Below are positions 31,561 through 40,206 of a DNA stretch of 64,000 nucleotides, one piece after another (the first letter of the stretch is position 1; each line of letters begins with the position of its first letter). The DNA is taken from positions 62,001 through 126,000 of the forward strand of contig JBBQWR010000003.1 in the NCBI GenBank assembly GCA_038210495.1. Direction: 5' to 3'. Under the pieces are notes generated by a model. It was not told the origin of the DNA, ran no database searches, and saw only the letters and a program-made list of their open reading frames with translations. This DNA is from JBBQWR01 sp038210495 (GTDB lineage: Bacteria > Planctomycetota > Planctomycetia > Pirellulales > DATAWG01). The translations under genes and the position numbers were made by a program.

Positions 31561-34500
31561 ATGTTTGCACGCCAGAAACGCACCGTCGCCAGTTTTCTAC
31601 TGGTGCTGGCCGTTTATCTGGCATACCACTTCACGCTTTCGCCGATCGTCGAACCGGCCGTGGAGTTACACGACGGGCCCGAGTTGACTCAAACGCAGAT
31701 CGACGCGATCAAGAGCCACCAAACGGAGCGGTTAAATTCCTATCAGCGCTATTTTCAGCCCGGCTCTTGGGAAATCACCGACAAGCCGCTCGTGCTGGAC
31801 AACGAGCACTCGAAGCTGCTGTTCAAGGAATATCACAACCTGGACAACGGCAAGGTAAAACTCTTTCCGTGTGCGATTCTATTTCTGCCCGACGGCGAGC
31901 CGGAGGACGACGCGGCGCCGCGGCGGGCGATCGTGCTCGAGGCGCCCGAAGGGGCTATCTTGCAATTCGATCGGCCCGTCGATCTACAACGGGGCAAGAT
32001 CGGGCAAGTGCTCGGCGGCAATATGAACGGGCCGATCACGATCACGGCCCCCGAGACTCGGCCCGGCGCCAACGATCAACTCTATGTGGTCACGCGCGAC
32101 GTGCAGATGACGACCGAGAAGATTTGGACGAGCCAGCCGGTCGATTTTCAGTTCGGTCCCAATCGGGGCAGCGGCCGCGATTTGCAAATACACCTCAGCC
32201 CCGCCAATGGCACGGGCCGTCGAACAACGAGCGTCGGCGGTTTGGAATCGCTCGAGCTGTTGCACGACGTCCGGATGCGGATGATACCCGGCGAACGCGG
32301 GATGTTGCCCCTCGACTCGACTAAAAATACCGGCAAGGTTGCGGTCGCAGCGCCCGTCGGCGCCGTTCCTGGTCCATCGAAGCCGCCGCAACCCCCGGTC
32401 GATATTCGCTGCCAAGGGCCGTTCCGATTCGATCTGCTGCAATACGTCGCGACGTTCGAGGATCAGGTGGATGTGATTCGTTCGTTGCCCGAGGGACCGA
32501 GCGATCAGATGAATTGCGACCGGTTGTCGGTCTTCTTCGCGGCGAAGGCGAAGATCGATTCAACGAAAGTCGATTCCGCAAAGTTGGCCGGTGAGCCGAC
32601 CGAACGGTCGGCCGACAATCTCGGCAAGGAACCCGTCGCGGTCGGGGCGCAACCGGGCGTTTCTCAAAAGGTCCCCAACCTGGAACCTCGGCGAATCGAA
32701 GCCAAGGGTGTTCCGGTGATCGTTCGCGGCGGCATCAACGGAGTGTTCGCGCAGGCCGAGCGATTGGACTACGACATCGTCACGAGCCAGCTCACGCTCG
32801 ATGGCAGTCAAGAAGTGGCCCTGCGGCAAAACGCGAACGAGATTCATGCCCGTTCGGTCATGTACCAGCCGGGCGAGCAGGGTCGATTGGGTCGCTTGTC
32901 GGCGATCGGCCCCGGCTGGCTGCGCGGACTGCCGCCGCAATCCAATGGAGCCAAGTTGGCCGGCGCGGAGGCCGTCAAACCGCAGACCATGCTTCCGGCC
33001 GGGTCCCCATTGAACCAGCCGCAAAACCGCTCGGTGCTCGATCTATTTGCAACCACCGGTCCATTCCCCCCGACGGGCGCCTCCGCGGCGCCTCCCTCGG
33101 TCTTCGAAGCCCACTGGACCAAAGAACTGAAGATGCGTCCGCACGAGCAGAACCATGTGATCTCGCTGCTCGGTGACGCGCGAGCCGGATTGTCCGGCCA
33201 AGGCGAACTCGCGGCCGACGAAATTCATCTCTGGCTCACGGAATCCCCGGCGCCTGAGACAACCATCACGGGCGCCGCCGCGCCGGGGAATGCAACCGAT
33301 GCAAAATCGCCGCAAACCGCCAGTAGCCCGCACTGGCAAATCGCCGCCGATCGATTGCTCGCGCAGAAGGGCGTGAAGATCAATTCACCGCAGCTCGTGG
33401 GCAGCGCCGAACGGCTCGAAGGCTGGTTCGAGCAAGCTCCCGCTGCTCCCCAAGTTCCCTCGGGATCGCAGTTGCGAAGCTCGATGAGCGGCCTGGGCCA
33501 GATCGAAAACCCCTTGAATTCCCTCGCAATGGCGCCCGCTCCGGCGACCGGATTGGTTCACTCTCCGATCGCAGCCGGCGTCAATTCAATACCATCGCGT
33601 GGGGCAAATGTTTCGGCGCCGGTTCCGCCGCGAGTGCAGCAATATTCCGTCGAAGGCGAGCGAATCCGGATTCAATTTCTCGTCCGTCCGGCCGGAACCG
33701 AAGTTCAGGACGTTAATATCGACGGTCACACCCGCTTCGCGGAAATGCAAACCGCGCAGCCCGGCGATCAGCCGCTGACAATCACCGGCGATCGGCTGCA
33801 AGTCACGCGGGCCAATTTCCCCGACACGCAGGCCACGGTCGTCGGCCAACCGGCGCTCGTCGGCGCCCGGGGCATGGAGATGTATGGCGACACGGTGCGA
33901 ATGGACAAGGCCGCCAATCGCGTTTGGATCGACGGCCCGGGTCGCATGAAAGTGCCCAACGGCCCGGCGGTTAGCGGCCCACTTTCAAGCGGCCCACCGT
34001 CTAGCGCCAGCAAACCGATCGCGCAGCTCAAGGGCGCCTCGCTGCTCGATCCCCGCGCCGTCGCGAGGGGGGCGATGAGCGACTCGCCTCCGAGCGAATA
34101 CGCCGCGCCCGGCCAAGGGGCCGCGTCGGTGCTTCATGCCGCGCCGCAAGCCCCCGAACCGATGAACATCACTTGGCAAGGCCGGATGAATTTTGACGGC
34201 GCAACGGCTCGATTTGAAAAGACCGTCGTCGGCAAAAGTCTCGAACGTAATTTCACAACCGAGACACTCGAAGTCACGCTCCGCCGCCGGATCGACTTCA
34301 ACCAGCCGCATTTGGACAATCGCGCAGAGGTCGGCCGATTTGTCTGCCGCGGCGAAACACAGCTCGAGAACCGTACATCCGATTGCGCGGGCCTCAACGC
34401 CGTCGATCGGATGCGGCTTCGCGATCTGATGGTCGACGAAGTCAGTGGCGCGATCCTGGGCCAAGGACCGGGCTGGCTTGTCAGCGTGAGGAAGGGTTCG

Positions 34501-35217
34501 CCAGATCCCAATGCGCCGGCCGGAGCAAAGGCAACGAGTGGAGGAATCGCCGTGCATCCGACCGGCTGGCAAGGGGGCAGCGCACCGACGAAAGTCCATC
34601 CGGCCGCCACTCGCAAACCGGCCGATGGCAAGGCATCGCCTGACGCTGTCGCGAAAAAAGGCGCCGGCCACAAGAAAAAGAGTCGCGGCGTCAGCGATCT
34701 CGACGAGCCGCTGAATTATCTGCACGTCCAATATCAGGGCGCCCTCTCGGGCAATCTTAACAACCACGAAATCACCTTTCACGACCGCGTCCGCACGATC
34801 TACGGACCCGTGCTCTCGTGGCAAGACGAACTCGATCTAGACAGCGTCGACGATCTGGGACCCGGCGACGTGCAAATGACGTGCGATCAGCTTACGGTGC
34901 ACGACTCGGCCGATCCGCAGCCGGCGCCGCAGAAGGGCCGTCGGCCGATCGAGATGGAAGCGGTCGGCAATACCGTCGTCGACGTGCAAGCGTTCACCGC
35001 TCGCTGCTATCGCATGACCTATTCCGAGGCGAAGGACCTGCTCACCTTCGACGGCGACGGCCGCAACGACGCGCAGCTCTTCCGCCAAGAGCACGCGGGC
35101 GCCCCCAGCTCGAAGACAGCCGCCCGCACGATCCAATTCTGGCGAACGGCCAACCGCATCCGCGTCGACGGCGCCCGGGTCATCGATCTCAACCAGATTC
35201 CGTCGAACGACGATTGA
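31561..35217 (+). CDS. giant LptA/LptC-like envelope protein
   Basis: 1218 residues. Short basic N-terminus followed by a membrane helix (VASFLLVLAVYLAYHFTLSP, residues about 9-28), as in LptC. The rest is beta-rich periplasmic protein with repeated strand patterns such as LDYDIVTSQLTLDGSQEVAL and LQVTRANFPDTQATVVGQPA, which resemble the OstA/LptA beta-jellyroll. Long proline/alanine linkers separate these blocks. A C-terminal OstA-like part reads MEAVGNTVVDVQAFTARCYR. Position after kdsD/kdsC suggests LPS transport across the periplasm. The single-chain size is far above normal LptC (about 190) or LptA (about 180). Function is inferred from context and fold. Confidence 0.55.
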   Translation: MFARQKRTVASFLLVLAVYLAYHFTLSPIVEPAVELHDGPELTQTQIDAIKSHQTERLNSYQRYFQPGSWEITDKPLVLDNEHSKLLFKEYHNLDNGKVKLFPCAILFLPDGEPEDDAAPRRAIVLEAPEGAILQFDRPVDLQRGKIGQVLGGNMNGPITITAPETRPGANDQLYVVTRDVQMTTEKIWTSQPVDFQFGPNRGSGRDLQIHLSPANGTGRRTTSVGGLESLELLHDVRMRMIPGERGMLPLDSTKNTGKVAVAAPVGAVPGPSKPPQPPVDIRCQGPFRFDLLQYVATFEDQVDVIRSLPEGPSDQMNCDRLSVFFAAKAKIDSTKVDSAKLAGEPTERSADNLGKEPVAVGAQPGVSQKVPNLEPRRIEAKGVPVIVRGGINGVFAQAERLDYDIVTSQLTLDGSQEVALRQNANEIHARSVMYQPGEQGRLGRLSAIGPGWLRGLPPQSNGAKLAGAEAVKPQTMLPAGSPLNQPQNRSVLDLFATTGPFPPTGASAAPPSVFEAHWTKELKMRPHEQNHVISLLGDARAGLSGQGELAADEIHLWLTESPAPETTITGAAAPGNATDAKSPQTASSPHWQIAADRLLAQKGVKINSPQLVGSAERLEGWFEQAPAAPQVPSGSQLRSSMSGLGQIENPLNSLAMAPAPATGLVHSPIAAGVNSIPSRGANVSAPVPPRVQQYSVEGERIRIQFLVRPAGTEVQDVNIDGHTRFAEMQTAQPGDQPLTITGDRLQVTRANFPDTQATVVGQPALVGARGMEMYGDTVRMDKAANRVWIDGPGRMKVPNGPAVSGPLSSGPPSSASKPIAQLKGASLLDPRAVARGAMSDSPPSEYAAPGQGAASVLHAAPQAPEPMNITWQGRMNFDGATARFEKTVVGKSLERNFTTETLEVTLRRRIDFNQPHLDNRAEVGRFVCRGETQLENRTSDCAGLNAVDRMRLRDLMVDEVSGAILGQGPGWLVSVRKGSPDPNAPAGAKATSGGIAVHPTGWQGGSAPTKVHPAATRKPADGKASPDAVAKKGAGHKKKSRGVSDLDEPLNYLHVQYQGALSGNLNNHEITFHDRVRTIYGPVLSWQDELDLDSVDDLGPGDVQMTCDQLTVHDSADPQPAPQKGRRPIEMEAVGNTVVDVQAFTARCYRMTYSEAKDLLTFDGDGRNDAQLFRQEHAGAPSSKTAARTIQFWRTANRIRVDGARVIDLNQIPSNDD

Positions 35218-35352
35218 CCGATTGCCACGGTTTGCTTGCTAGCTGCCGGGTTCGTATTGCCCCCAAGCGGGTGTCGCCGATACGATGTCGCCCCCCGAGG
35301 GTCCGCGCAAACGCCGCGGCTCGAATCTCGAAACATCATTCGTGGATCAGCC

Positions 35353-38300
35353 GTGAACCTTTCAACCAAGATTGTCATGCTGGCCGCGTTGTTGGTTGGT
35401 TTTCCGCCGAGAGCGGTACGAGCCGATGAAGCCGAGGATCAATACACGGTCGCCGCTAGTCACTACGCGGCTCAGCGATGGGAAATGGCGGTCGACGAGT
35501 TTCGAGCGCTGATAAAAGCCCATCCCGCATTCGCCAAGACGGACAAGTCGCTGTTCTTCTTGGGCGAGGCTCTCGTGCAGCTTGGGAAGTACGACGAAGC
35601 GCGGACTCAGTTCGATAAGTTCCTGGCCCGCGATCCGAAGGGCAGCTACGCGAAGCAGGGCCTGTTTCGCGCCGGCGAGATGGCCTTGATGGCCGGCGCC
35701 GGCGAGGCGGCCCAAAAGTCGTTGGCCGAGTTCCGCGACAAGTATCCCGACGATCCGCTCTGTGCGTATGTGCTCATGTACCAAGGCGAGTTGGCACTTG
35801 GGAATAAAGACGGCGCGGCGGCGGAGAGTGCGTTCGAATTGGCGCTCAAGCAATATCCCGACGCCCCACCCGGCGAGGAAACGCGATTCAATTTGGCCCG
35901 GTCGCTTGAACTGCAAAACAAATGGCCCGAGGCGGAAAAATCATTCCGCCAATTGACCACGAGCAAGAACGCCGCGCTCGCCGAACAAGCCCAACTCCGT
36001 TTGGGAATGGCTCAGTTGCAGAGCAAGCAATGGGTTGCGGCCGTTTCGTCGTTCGAAATCTTCGAGGGCCGATTCCAAAATAGCCGCGCCCTGACCGACT
36101 GCCGGCTCGCGCACGCCGGAGCTCTGGAGCAACTCGGCAAGCACGATGAGTCGCGATCGCTGCTCGAATCGATGACCGACGGCGCAGCGCACGGCGCGGC
36201 AGCGCAATATCAGCTTGGCTTGACGTCGGCCGGAGCTAAAGATTGGCCGGCCGCCATTAGAGCGTTGACGCGGGCCTTGGCTCAAGCGATTGCCGACGAC
36301 CCCAAGAAACCGCTGGTCGAGGAGATCCGCCACCAACTTGCCGACGTACAGTACCTCGCCGGTCAATTCGACGACGCGATCAAAACACTGACCGAAGCAA
36401 AGCCTTCAGAGCCCACTCCCGACGCCGCAAGGCCCGCGGAACCCTCTCCGCCTGGGAGAGGGCAGGTTGAGAGCAGCGTATCCGATTCGGCGTCCCCTCA
36501 CCCTGGCCCTCTCCCAAAGGGAGCGGGAGCATCTCTGGCAAATCAATATCTACTGGCCATCGCCTATCAAGGCGCCGGGAAAGACGCCGAGGCTCTCGCC
36601 ACGCTCGATCTCGCGCGGCCGAAAACCGGACTCGATGCTAAAATCGAACTGGCGCGGGCCACGTCGCAGATCGCACTGCGGCGGTGGGCGGACGCCGCCG
36701 CCACGCTGCACGATTGCCTAAGCAGCGAGATGGGCGCGGAAAACGTCGATCGCGCCCTCGGCCAATTGGCCGTCTGCTACGCCCGCAGCGGACAAATCCC
36801 GCGCGCGAAAGAGACCTTTGCCAAACTCAAGTCGCGACAGCCGGCGTCCAATGCCGCTTCGCAATCCGCGCCGTCCGAATTTTTGCTCGCGGCCACAGAA
36901 CAACTGGCTGACGCCGTCTCCCAACCCGACGACAAACAGAATGCCGAAAAACCGTCGAGCGACCAAGCGGCCGGCGAGAAACCAACTGGCGACAAGCCCT
37001 GGGCCGCCGAGCTCTACGCATCCCTCGCGGCCGATGGCAATCCGCCACAGTATTTAGTGAAGGGGCTGAGCGGCCTGGGTTGGTCGCAGCTCGAATCCGG
37101 CGAGACGGACAAGGCCTCGGCGACATTCGAACGGCTGCTTCAGAAATTCCCGGACGGTCCGTATGCGGCCGACGCGGCTTGGGCCAAAGGTTCCGTATGT
37201 GAACGAACCAAAAAATTCGACGCCTCGCTATCGTCCTATCAACTCATCCTCGACAAATACAAATCGAGCAAACACTACGAAGACGCCTTGCTAGCCGCCG
37301 CGCGAATCCAAACGCAGTTGCATCAATACCCGCAGGCGATCGAAAATTATCGGCGACTTGTCAGCGAGCGTCCCGAATCGACTCAGATCGACGCCGTTCG
37401 ATATGCTTGGGGCTGGACGCTGCGCGACGCGGGCCAACTCGCCGCGGCCGACGAGCAGTTTCAAAAACTGCACGACGATTTCCCCAAGAGCCGACTGTGG
37501 CCCGACGCGACGTTCCGCCTCGCCGAGAGCGCGAGCCAAGCCAAGAAGTCGGACCAAGCCCAAAAGCTGCTCGATGACTTGATCGCCGCCAAGCCGGCCG
37601 CGGATATCTCGCAGCACGCGCTGTATCTCTCCGGCCAACTCGCCGCCGCCGCCCAGAAATGGGACCGAACGTCGGCGATCATGCAACAGCTAACTCACGA
37701 CCATCCCGACTCGCCGCTTCGACTGGCCGCGCTGTATTGGGTGGCGGAAGCGGCCTATCGCCAAGGTCGATTCGCCGAGGCGGGGGAGCGATTCACGCTG
37801 CTCAGTCAACAAGTCGCCGGCCGCAGCGACAAATGGCTAGCGATGATTCCGCTCCGCCGAGCTCAGGTCCTCGCTCAAGAAAAGCAATGGCCCTTGGCTC
37901 AGGAGATCGCGGGGCGAATCGAAACCGACTATCCGGATTTCAGTGAGCAATACGAGGTGGACTATCTGCTAGGCCGCGCGTTTGCCAGTCAGGCAGACTT
38001 TGACGGCGCCCGGCGCAAATACGGCAAAGTCCTTCGCTCGGCAACCGGCGGCAAGTCGGAAACGGCGGCGATGGCCCAGTGGATGATCGGCGAATCGTAC
38101 TTCCACCAGGAAAATTACGAAGCGGCCATGCGCGAATATCTGCGGGTCGAAATCCTGTTCGCCTATCCGCGGTGGCAAGCGGCGGCCCTTCTGCAGGCAG
38201 GCAAGTGCGAGGAATCGCTCAATCGGGCAAAAGATGCCTCGCAATTGTATGCCCGACTCATTAAAGCTTACGGCAATTCCGAGTTTACAGATGAGGCCGC

Positions 38301-38358
38301 GCAGCGCCTGCGAGCGATCGAGGACGGCGGAGAGTCGCGGAAGCCGGCGGTAAAGTGA
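35353..38358 (+). CDS. secreted tetratricopeptide-repeat protein
   Basis: 1001 residues from a GTG at 35353, giving a signal peptide (NLSTKIVMLAALLVGFPPRA, cleaved near VRA|DE). The mature protein is a long array of TPR motifs, e.g. FFLGEALVQLGKYDEARTQF and YWVAEAAYRQGRFAEAGERF, with the CpoB/YbgF and BamD style. Residues about 363-392 (PSPPGRG...SPHPGPLPKG) are translated from a hairpin repeat at 36441-36527. It precedes ExbB and ExbD, a layout recalling CpoB next to Tol genes. Probable periplasmic scaffold; partners are not shown. Confidence 0.75.
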   Translation: MNLSTKIVMLAALLVGFPPRAVRADEAEDQYTVAASHYAAQRWEMAVDEFRALIKAHPAFAKTDKSLFFLGEALVQLGKYDEARTQFDKFLARDPKGSYAKQGLFRAGEMALMAGAGEAAQKSLAEFRDKYPDDPLCAYVLMYQGELALGNKDGAAAESAFELALKQYPDAPPGEETRFNLARSLELQNKWPEAEKSFRQLTTSKNAALAEQAQLRLGMAQLQSKQWVAAVSSFEIFEGRFQNSRALTDCRLAHAGALEQLGKHDESRSLLESMTDGAAHGAAAQYQLGLTSAGAKDWPAAIRALTRALAQAIADDPKKPLVEEIRHQLADVQYLAGQFDDAIKTLTEAKPSEPTPDAARPAEPSPPGRGQVESSVSDSASPHPGPLPKGAGASLANQYLLAIAYQGAGKDAEALATLDLARPKTGLDAKIELARATSQIALRRWADAAATLHDCLSSEMGAENVDRALGQLAVCYARSGQIPRAKETFAKLKSRQPASNAASQSAPSEFLLAATEQLADAVSQPDDKQNAEKPSSDQAAGEKPTGDKPWAAELYASLAADGNPPQYLVKGLSGLGWSQLESGETDKASATFERLLQKFPDGPYAADAAWAKGSVCERTKKFDASLSSYQLILDKYKSSKHYEDALLAAARIQTQLHQYPQAIENYRRLVSERPESTQIDAVRYAWGWTLRDAGQLAAADEQFQKLHDDFPKSRLWPDATFRLAESASQAKKSDQAQKLLDDLIAAKPAADISQHALYLSGQLAAAAQKWDRTSAIMQQLTHDHPDSPLRLAALYWVAEAAYRQGRFAEAGERFTLLSQQVAGRSDKWLAMIPLRRAQVLAQEKQWPLAQEIAGRIETDYPDFSEQYEVDYLLGRAFASQADFDGARRKYGKVLRSATGGKSETAAMAQWMIGESYFHQENYEAAMREYLRVEILFAYPRWQAAALLQAGKCEESLNRAKDASQLYARLIKAYGNSEFTDEAAQRLRAIEDGGESRKPAVK
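36441..36527. repeat. hairpin repeat (CCCTCTCC family) inserted in frame
   Basis: Positions 36443-36462 form CCCTCTCC/GGAGAGGG. The right part (CCCTCACCCTGGCCCTCTCC) complements the first arm, and a second small hairpin follows. This repeat type is widespread in GC-rich genomes as a non-coding element; here it is inside the TPR gene and keeps frame. Confidence 0.8.
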
Positions 38359-38405
38359 ACCCAGGCGGTTGCGGTCGTTAGGACCGGCAGAGTCAGTTGG
38401 CTGAA

Positions 38406-38520
38406 ATGACTAATGACGAAATACCCAATGTCTAATGAATGACGAATGTCGAAGCACGAATGACGACGTCCGGATAGTGAATTCGTCAATGATAGGAATT
38501 GCGTCATTAGACATTAACCA
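38406..38520. repeat. dispersed repeat, family R2 (two facing arms)
   Basis: Left arm 38412-38450 is a 39-bp stretch identical to 39466-39504. The right arm at about 38479-38514 contains GCGTCATTAGACATT, the inverted form of the same words. It fills most of the gap between the TPR gene and exbB. Confidence 0.85.
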
Positions 38521-38558
38521 TTCGGAATCGATCCTACTCTGCAAGCAAGGATGCACGC

Positions 38559-39452
38559 ATGAGACCCGGTGTTGATCGAATTAAGACGATGAGCGTGTTG
38601 GCGCTGATGCTGGCAGCCGTCGTCGTGGCTTGTTGGCCGGGCGCCGCTGCCGCCGAGCCGGGCGCCGAGCAGCCGATGAAGGTCGCCGCCGCGGACAATG
38701 GCGCCGCCGCGGAGCCTTCGGTCCTACCATCGGGCGCCGACAAGCCGGCGCCGGAGCAGGCCATTCCGACCAAGAGCCTGCTGGGCATCTTGCGCGAAGG
38801 CGGCCTGGTCATGCTGCCACTGCTGGCCTGTTCGTTCGTCCTGCTTGTATTTGTGTTCGAGCGGTCGATCAGCCTTCGCCGCGGTCGCGTCGTGCCGGGC
38901 CCGTTCGTCAAACGATTTATTCAACAGCTCGAGCAGGGCCAGCTCGACCGCGATCAGGCGATTTTGGTTTGCGAGGAGAACGGCAGCCCGATCGCCCGCG
39001 TGTTCGCCGCTGCCGCGAAAAAATGGGGACGCCCGGCCGCTGAAATCGAACAGTCGATTCTCGATTCGGGCGAACGCGTGGTGCATAGCCTGCGAAGCAA
39101 TTTGCGCGTGTTCAACGGCATCGCGACCGTCAGCCCGATGCTCGGCCTGATGGGCACGGTGTTCGGCATGATTCACGCCTTCAACGATATCGCCACGTCC
39201 GACGCGATGGGCCGGCCGGAATTGTTGGCCCGGGGCATTAGCGAGGCGCTGTTGACCACGGCGATGGGCCTGATGGTCGCCGTGCCGGCGCTGGTTTTGT
39301 ACTGGTGGTTCGTCAGCGTGGTGGATCGCTTGACGGTCCGGATCGACGCGCTGGGGCAAGAAGTCGTCGGCGTGATTTCGTCCGAAGCAATTCAAGAGGC
39401 CAATGCGGCGAAGCCGGCCCGGGCGGTTCGCGCGAAGCCAGCGGCGGCGTAG
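38559..39452 (+). CDS. exbB: MotA/TolQ/ExbB proton channel protein
   Basis: 297 residues. Unlike most ExbB it has an N-terminal signal-like helix (SVLALMLAAVVVACWPGAAA) and a proline/alanine linker of about 40 residues. The family core follows: LREGGLVMLPLLACSFVLLV, then a cytoplasmic loop and FNGIATVSPMLGLMGTVFGM with the channel Pro/Thr, and LTTAMGLMVAVPALVLYWWF. It conducts protons to energise an outer-membrane or periplasmic partner together with ExbD. AAGGATG lies six bases upstream of the ATG. It is followed by an exbD-type gene on the same strand. Confidence 0.88.
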   Translation: MRPGVDRIKTMSVLALMLAAVVVACWPGAAAAEPGAEQPMKVAAADNGAAAEPSVLPSGADKPAPEQAIPTKSLLGILREGGLVMLPLLACSFVLLVFVFERSISLRRGRVVPGPFVKRFIQQLEQGQLDRDQAILVCEENGSPIARVFAAAAKKWGRPAAEIEQSILDSGERVVHSLRSNLRVFNGIATVSPMLGLMGTVFGMIHAFNDIATSDAMGRPELLARGISEALLTTAMGLMVAVPALVLYWWFVSVVDRLTVRIDALGQEVVGVISSEAIQEANAAKPARAVRAKPAAA

Positions 39453-39461
39453 GGAGAAGCA

Positions 39462-39670
39462 GACGAATGACGAAATACCCAATGTCTAATGAATGACGAA
39501 TGTCTAAAGCCCGTGGTTGGACGGTCTCGCTCCGTGCGCGTCGGATGCGGGCGTCATCACGACAACGACTTCAATCACCGGTTTGCACTACCAGCGAATT
39601 CCACCTCAGACCTTCGTCATTCGAGCTTCGTCATTAGTCATTGATTAGACCTTCGTCATTAGACATTAGA
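39462..39670. repeat. dispersed repeat, family R2 (two facing arms)
   Basis: Left arm 39466-39504 is identical to 38412-38450. The right arm, about 39611-39668, is the inverted form (CTTCGTCATTAGTCATTG and CGTCATTAGACATTAG). The pair spans the gap between exbB and exbD. Confidence 0.85.
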
Positions 39671-39684
39671 AATTCAGGCCCCCC

Positions 39685-40104
39685 ATGCCGCTTAAGACGC
39701 ACGCTGACGAGGATCCGGTGCTGAATGTCACGTCGATGATCGACGTGGTGCTGGTGCTGACGATTTTCTTCATGGTGGCGACCAAGTTTCGCGATGACGA
39801 GCGAAAGTTGGACCTTAAGGTGCCGGTGGTCAGCAGTCAGGGACCGGCCACGACGGCGCCCGAGCCGAAGGTCGTTAACGTTTATCAAGACGGCCATGTG
39901 TCGCTGGGAACTAAGCCGATCAATCTCGACGATTTGACGAAGACGCTTGCCGCCGCCCATGCGCAATATAAGAAACTCACCGTGCTGATTCGCGGCGACA
40001 AGCTGGCGACGCACGGACGAATGACCGAGGTGTACAGCGCGTGCCAGCAGGCGGGAATTTCCGAGCTGGCGATTTCGGTGAAACTCGACACGGCGAGAAA
40101 ATGA
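39685..40104 (+). CDS. exbD: ExbD/TolR family protein
   Basis: 139 residues. DEDPVLNVTSMIDVVLVLTI gives the single membrane helix with the conserved Asp (D in SMIDVVLVL) needed for proton coupling. The periplasmic part contains KVVNVYQDGHVSLGTKPINL and VLIRGDKLATHGRMTEVYSA, as in ExbD/TolR. It works with the ExbB-like channel upstream. An R2 repeat lies between the two genes, so the spacing is about 230 bp. No TonB-like gene is next to it. Confidence 0.9.
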   Translation: MPLKTHADEDPVLNVTSMIDVVLVLTIFFMVATKFRDDERKLDLKVPVVSSQGPATTAPEPKVVNVYQDGHVSLGTKPINLDDLTKTLAAAHAQYKKLTVLIRGDKLATHGRMTEVYSACQQAGISELAISVKLDTARK

Positions 40105-40130
40105 CGATTCTTGTTTGGCGCCCCGCTTTA

Positions 40131-40196
40131 CCCGCGTTCGCTTGCGACGCGCTTCGAACGGGAGCCAAAACGCGCGTCGCAAGCGAACGCGGCTAA
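40131..40196. repeat. palindromic repeat, family R1
   Basis: Arms CGCGTTCGCTTGCGACGCG and CGCGTCGCAAGCGAACGCG face each other across a short loop (GAACGGGAGCC...). It lies between exbD and the next gene and was included by mistake in the long frame starting at 40111. Confidence 0.85.
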
Positions 40197-40206
40197 TTGG
40201 TCAATT

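Noticed and set aside
40111..40206. N-terminal extension of the terpenoid-cyclase-fold protein
   Set aside because: The extra 32 residues are translated R1 palindrome; the ATG at 40207 starts directly before the first membrane helix.
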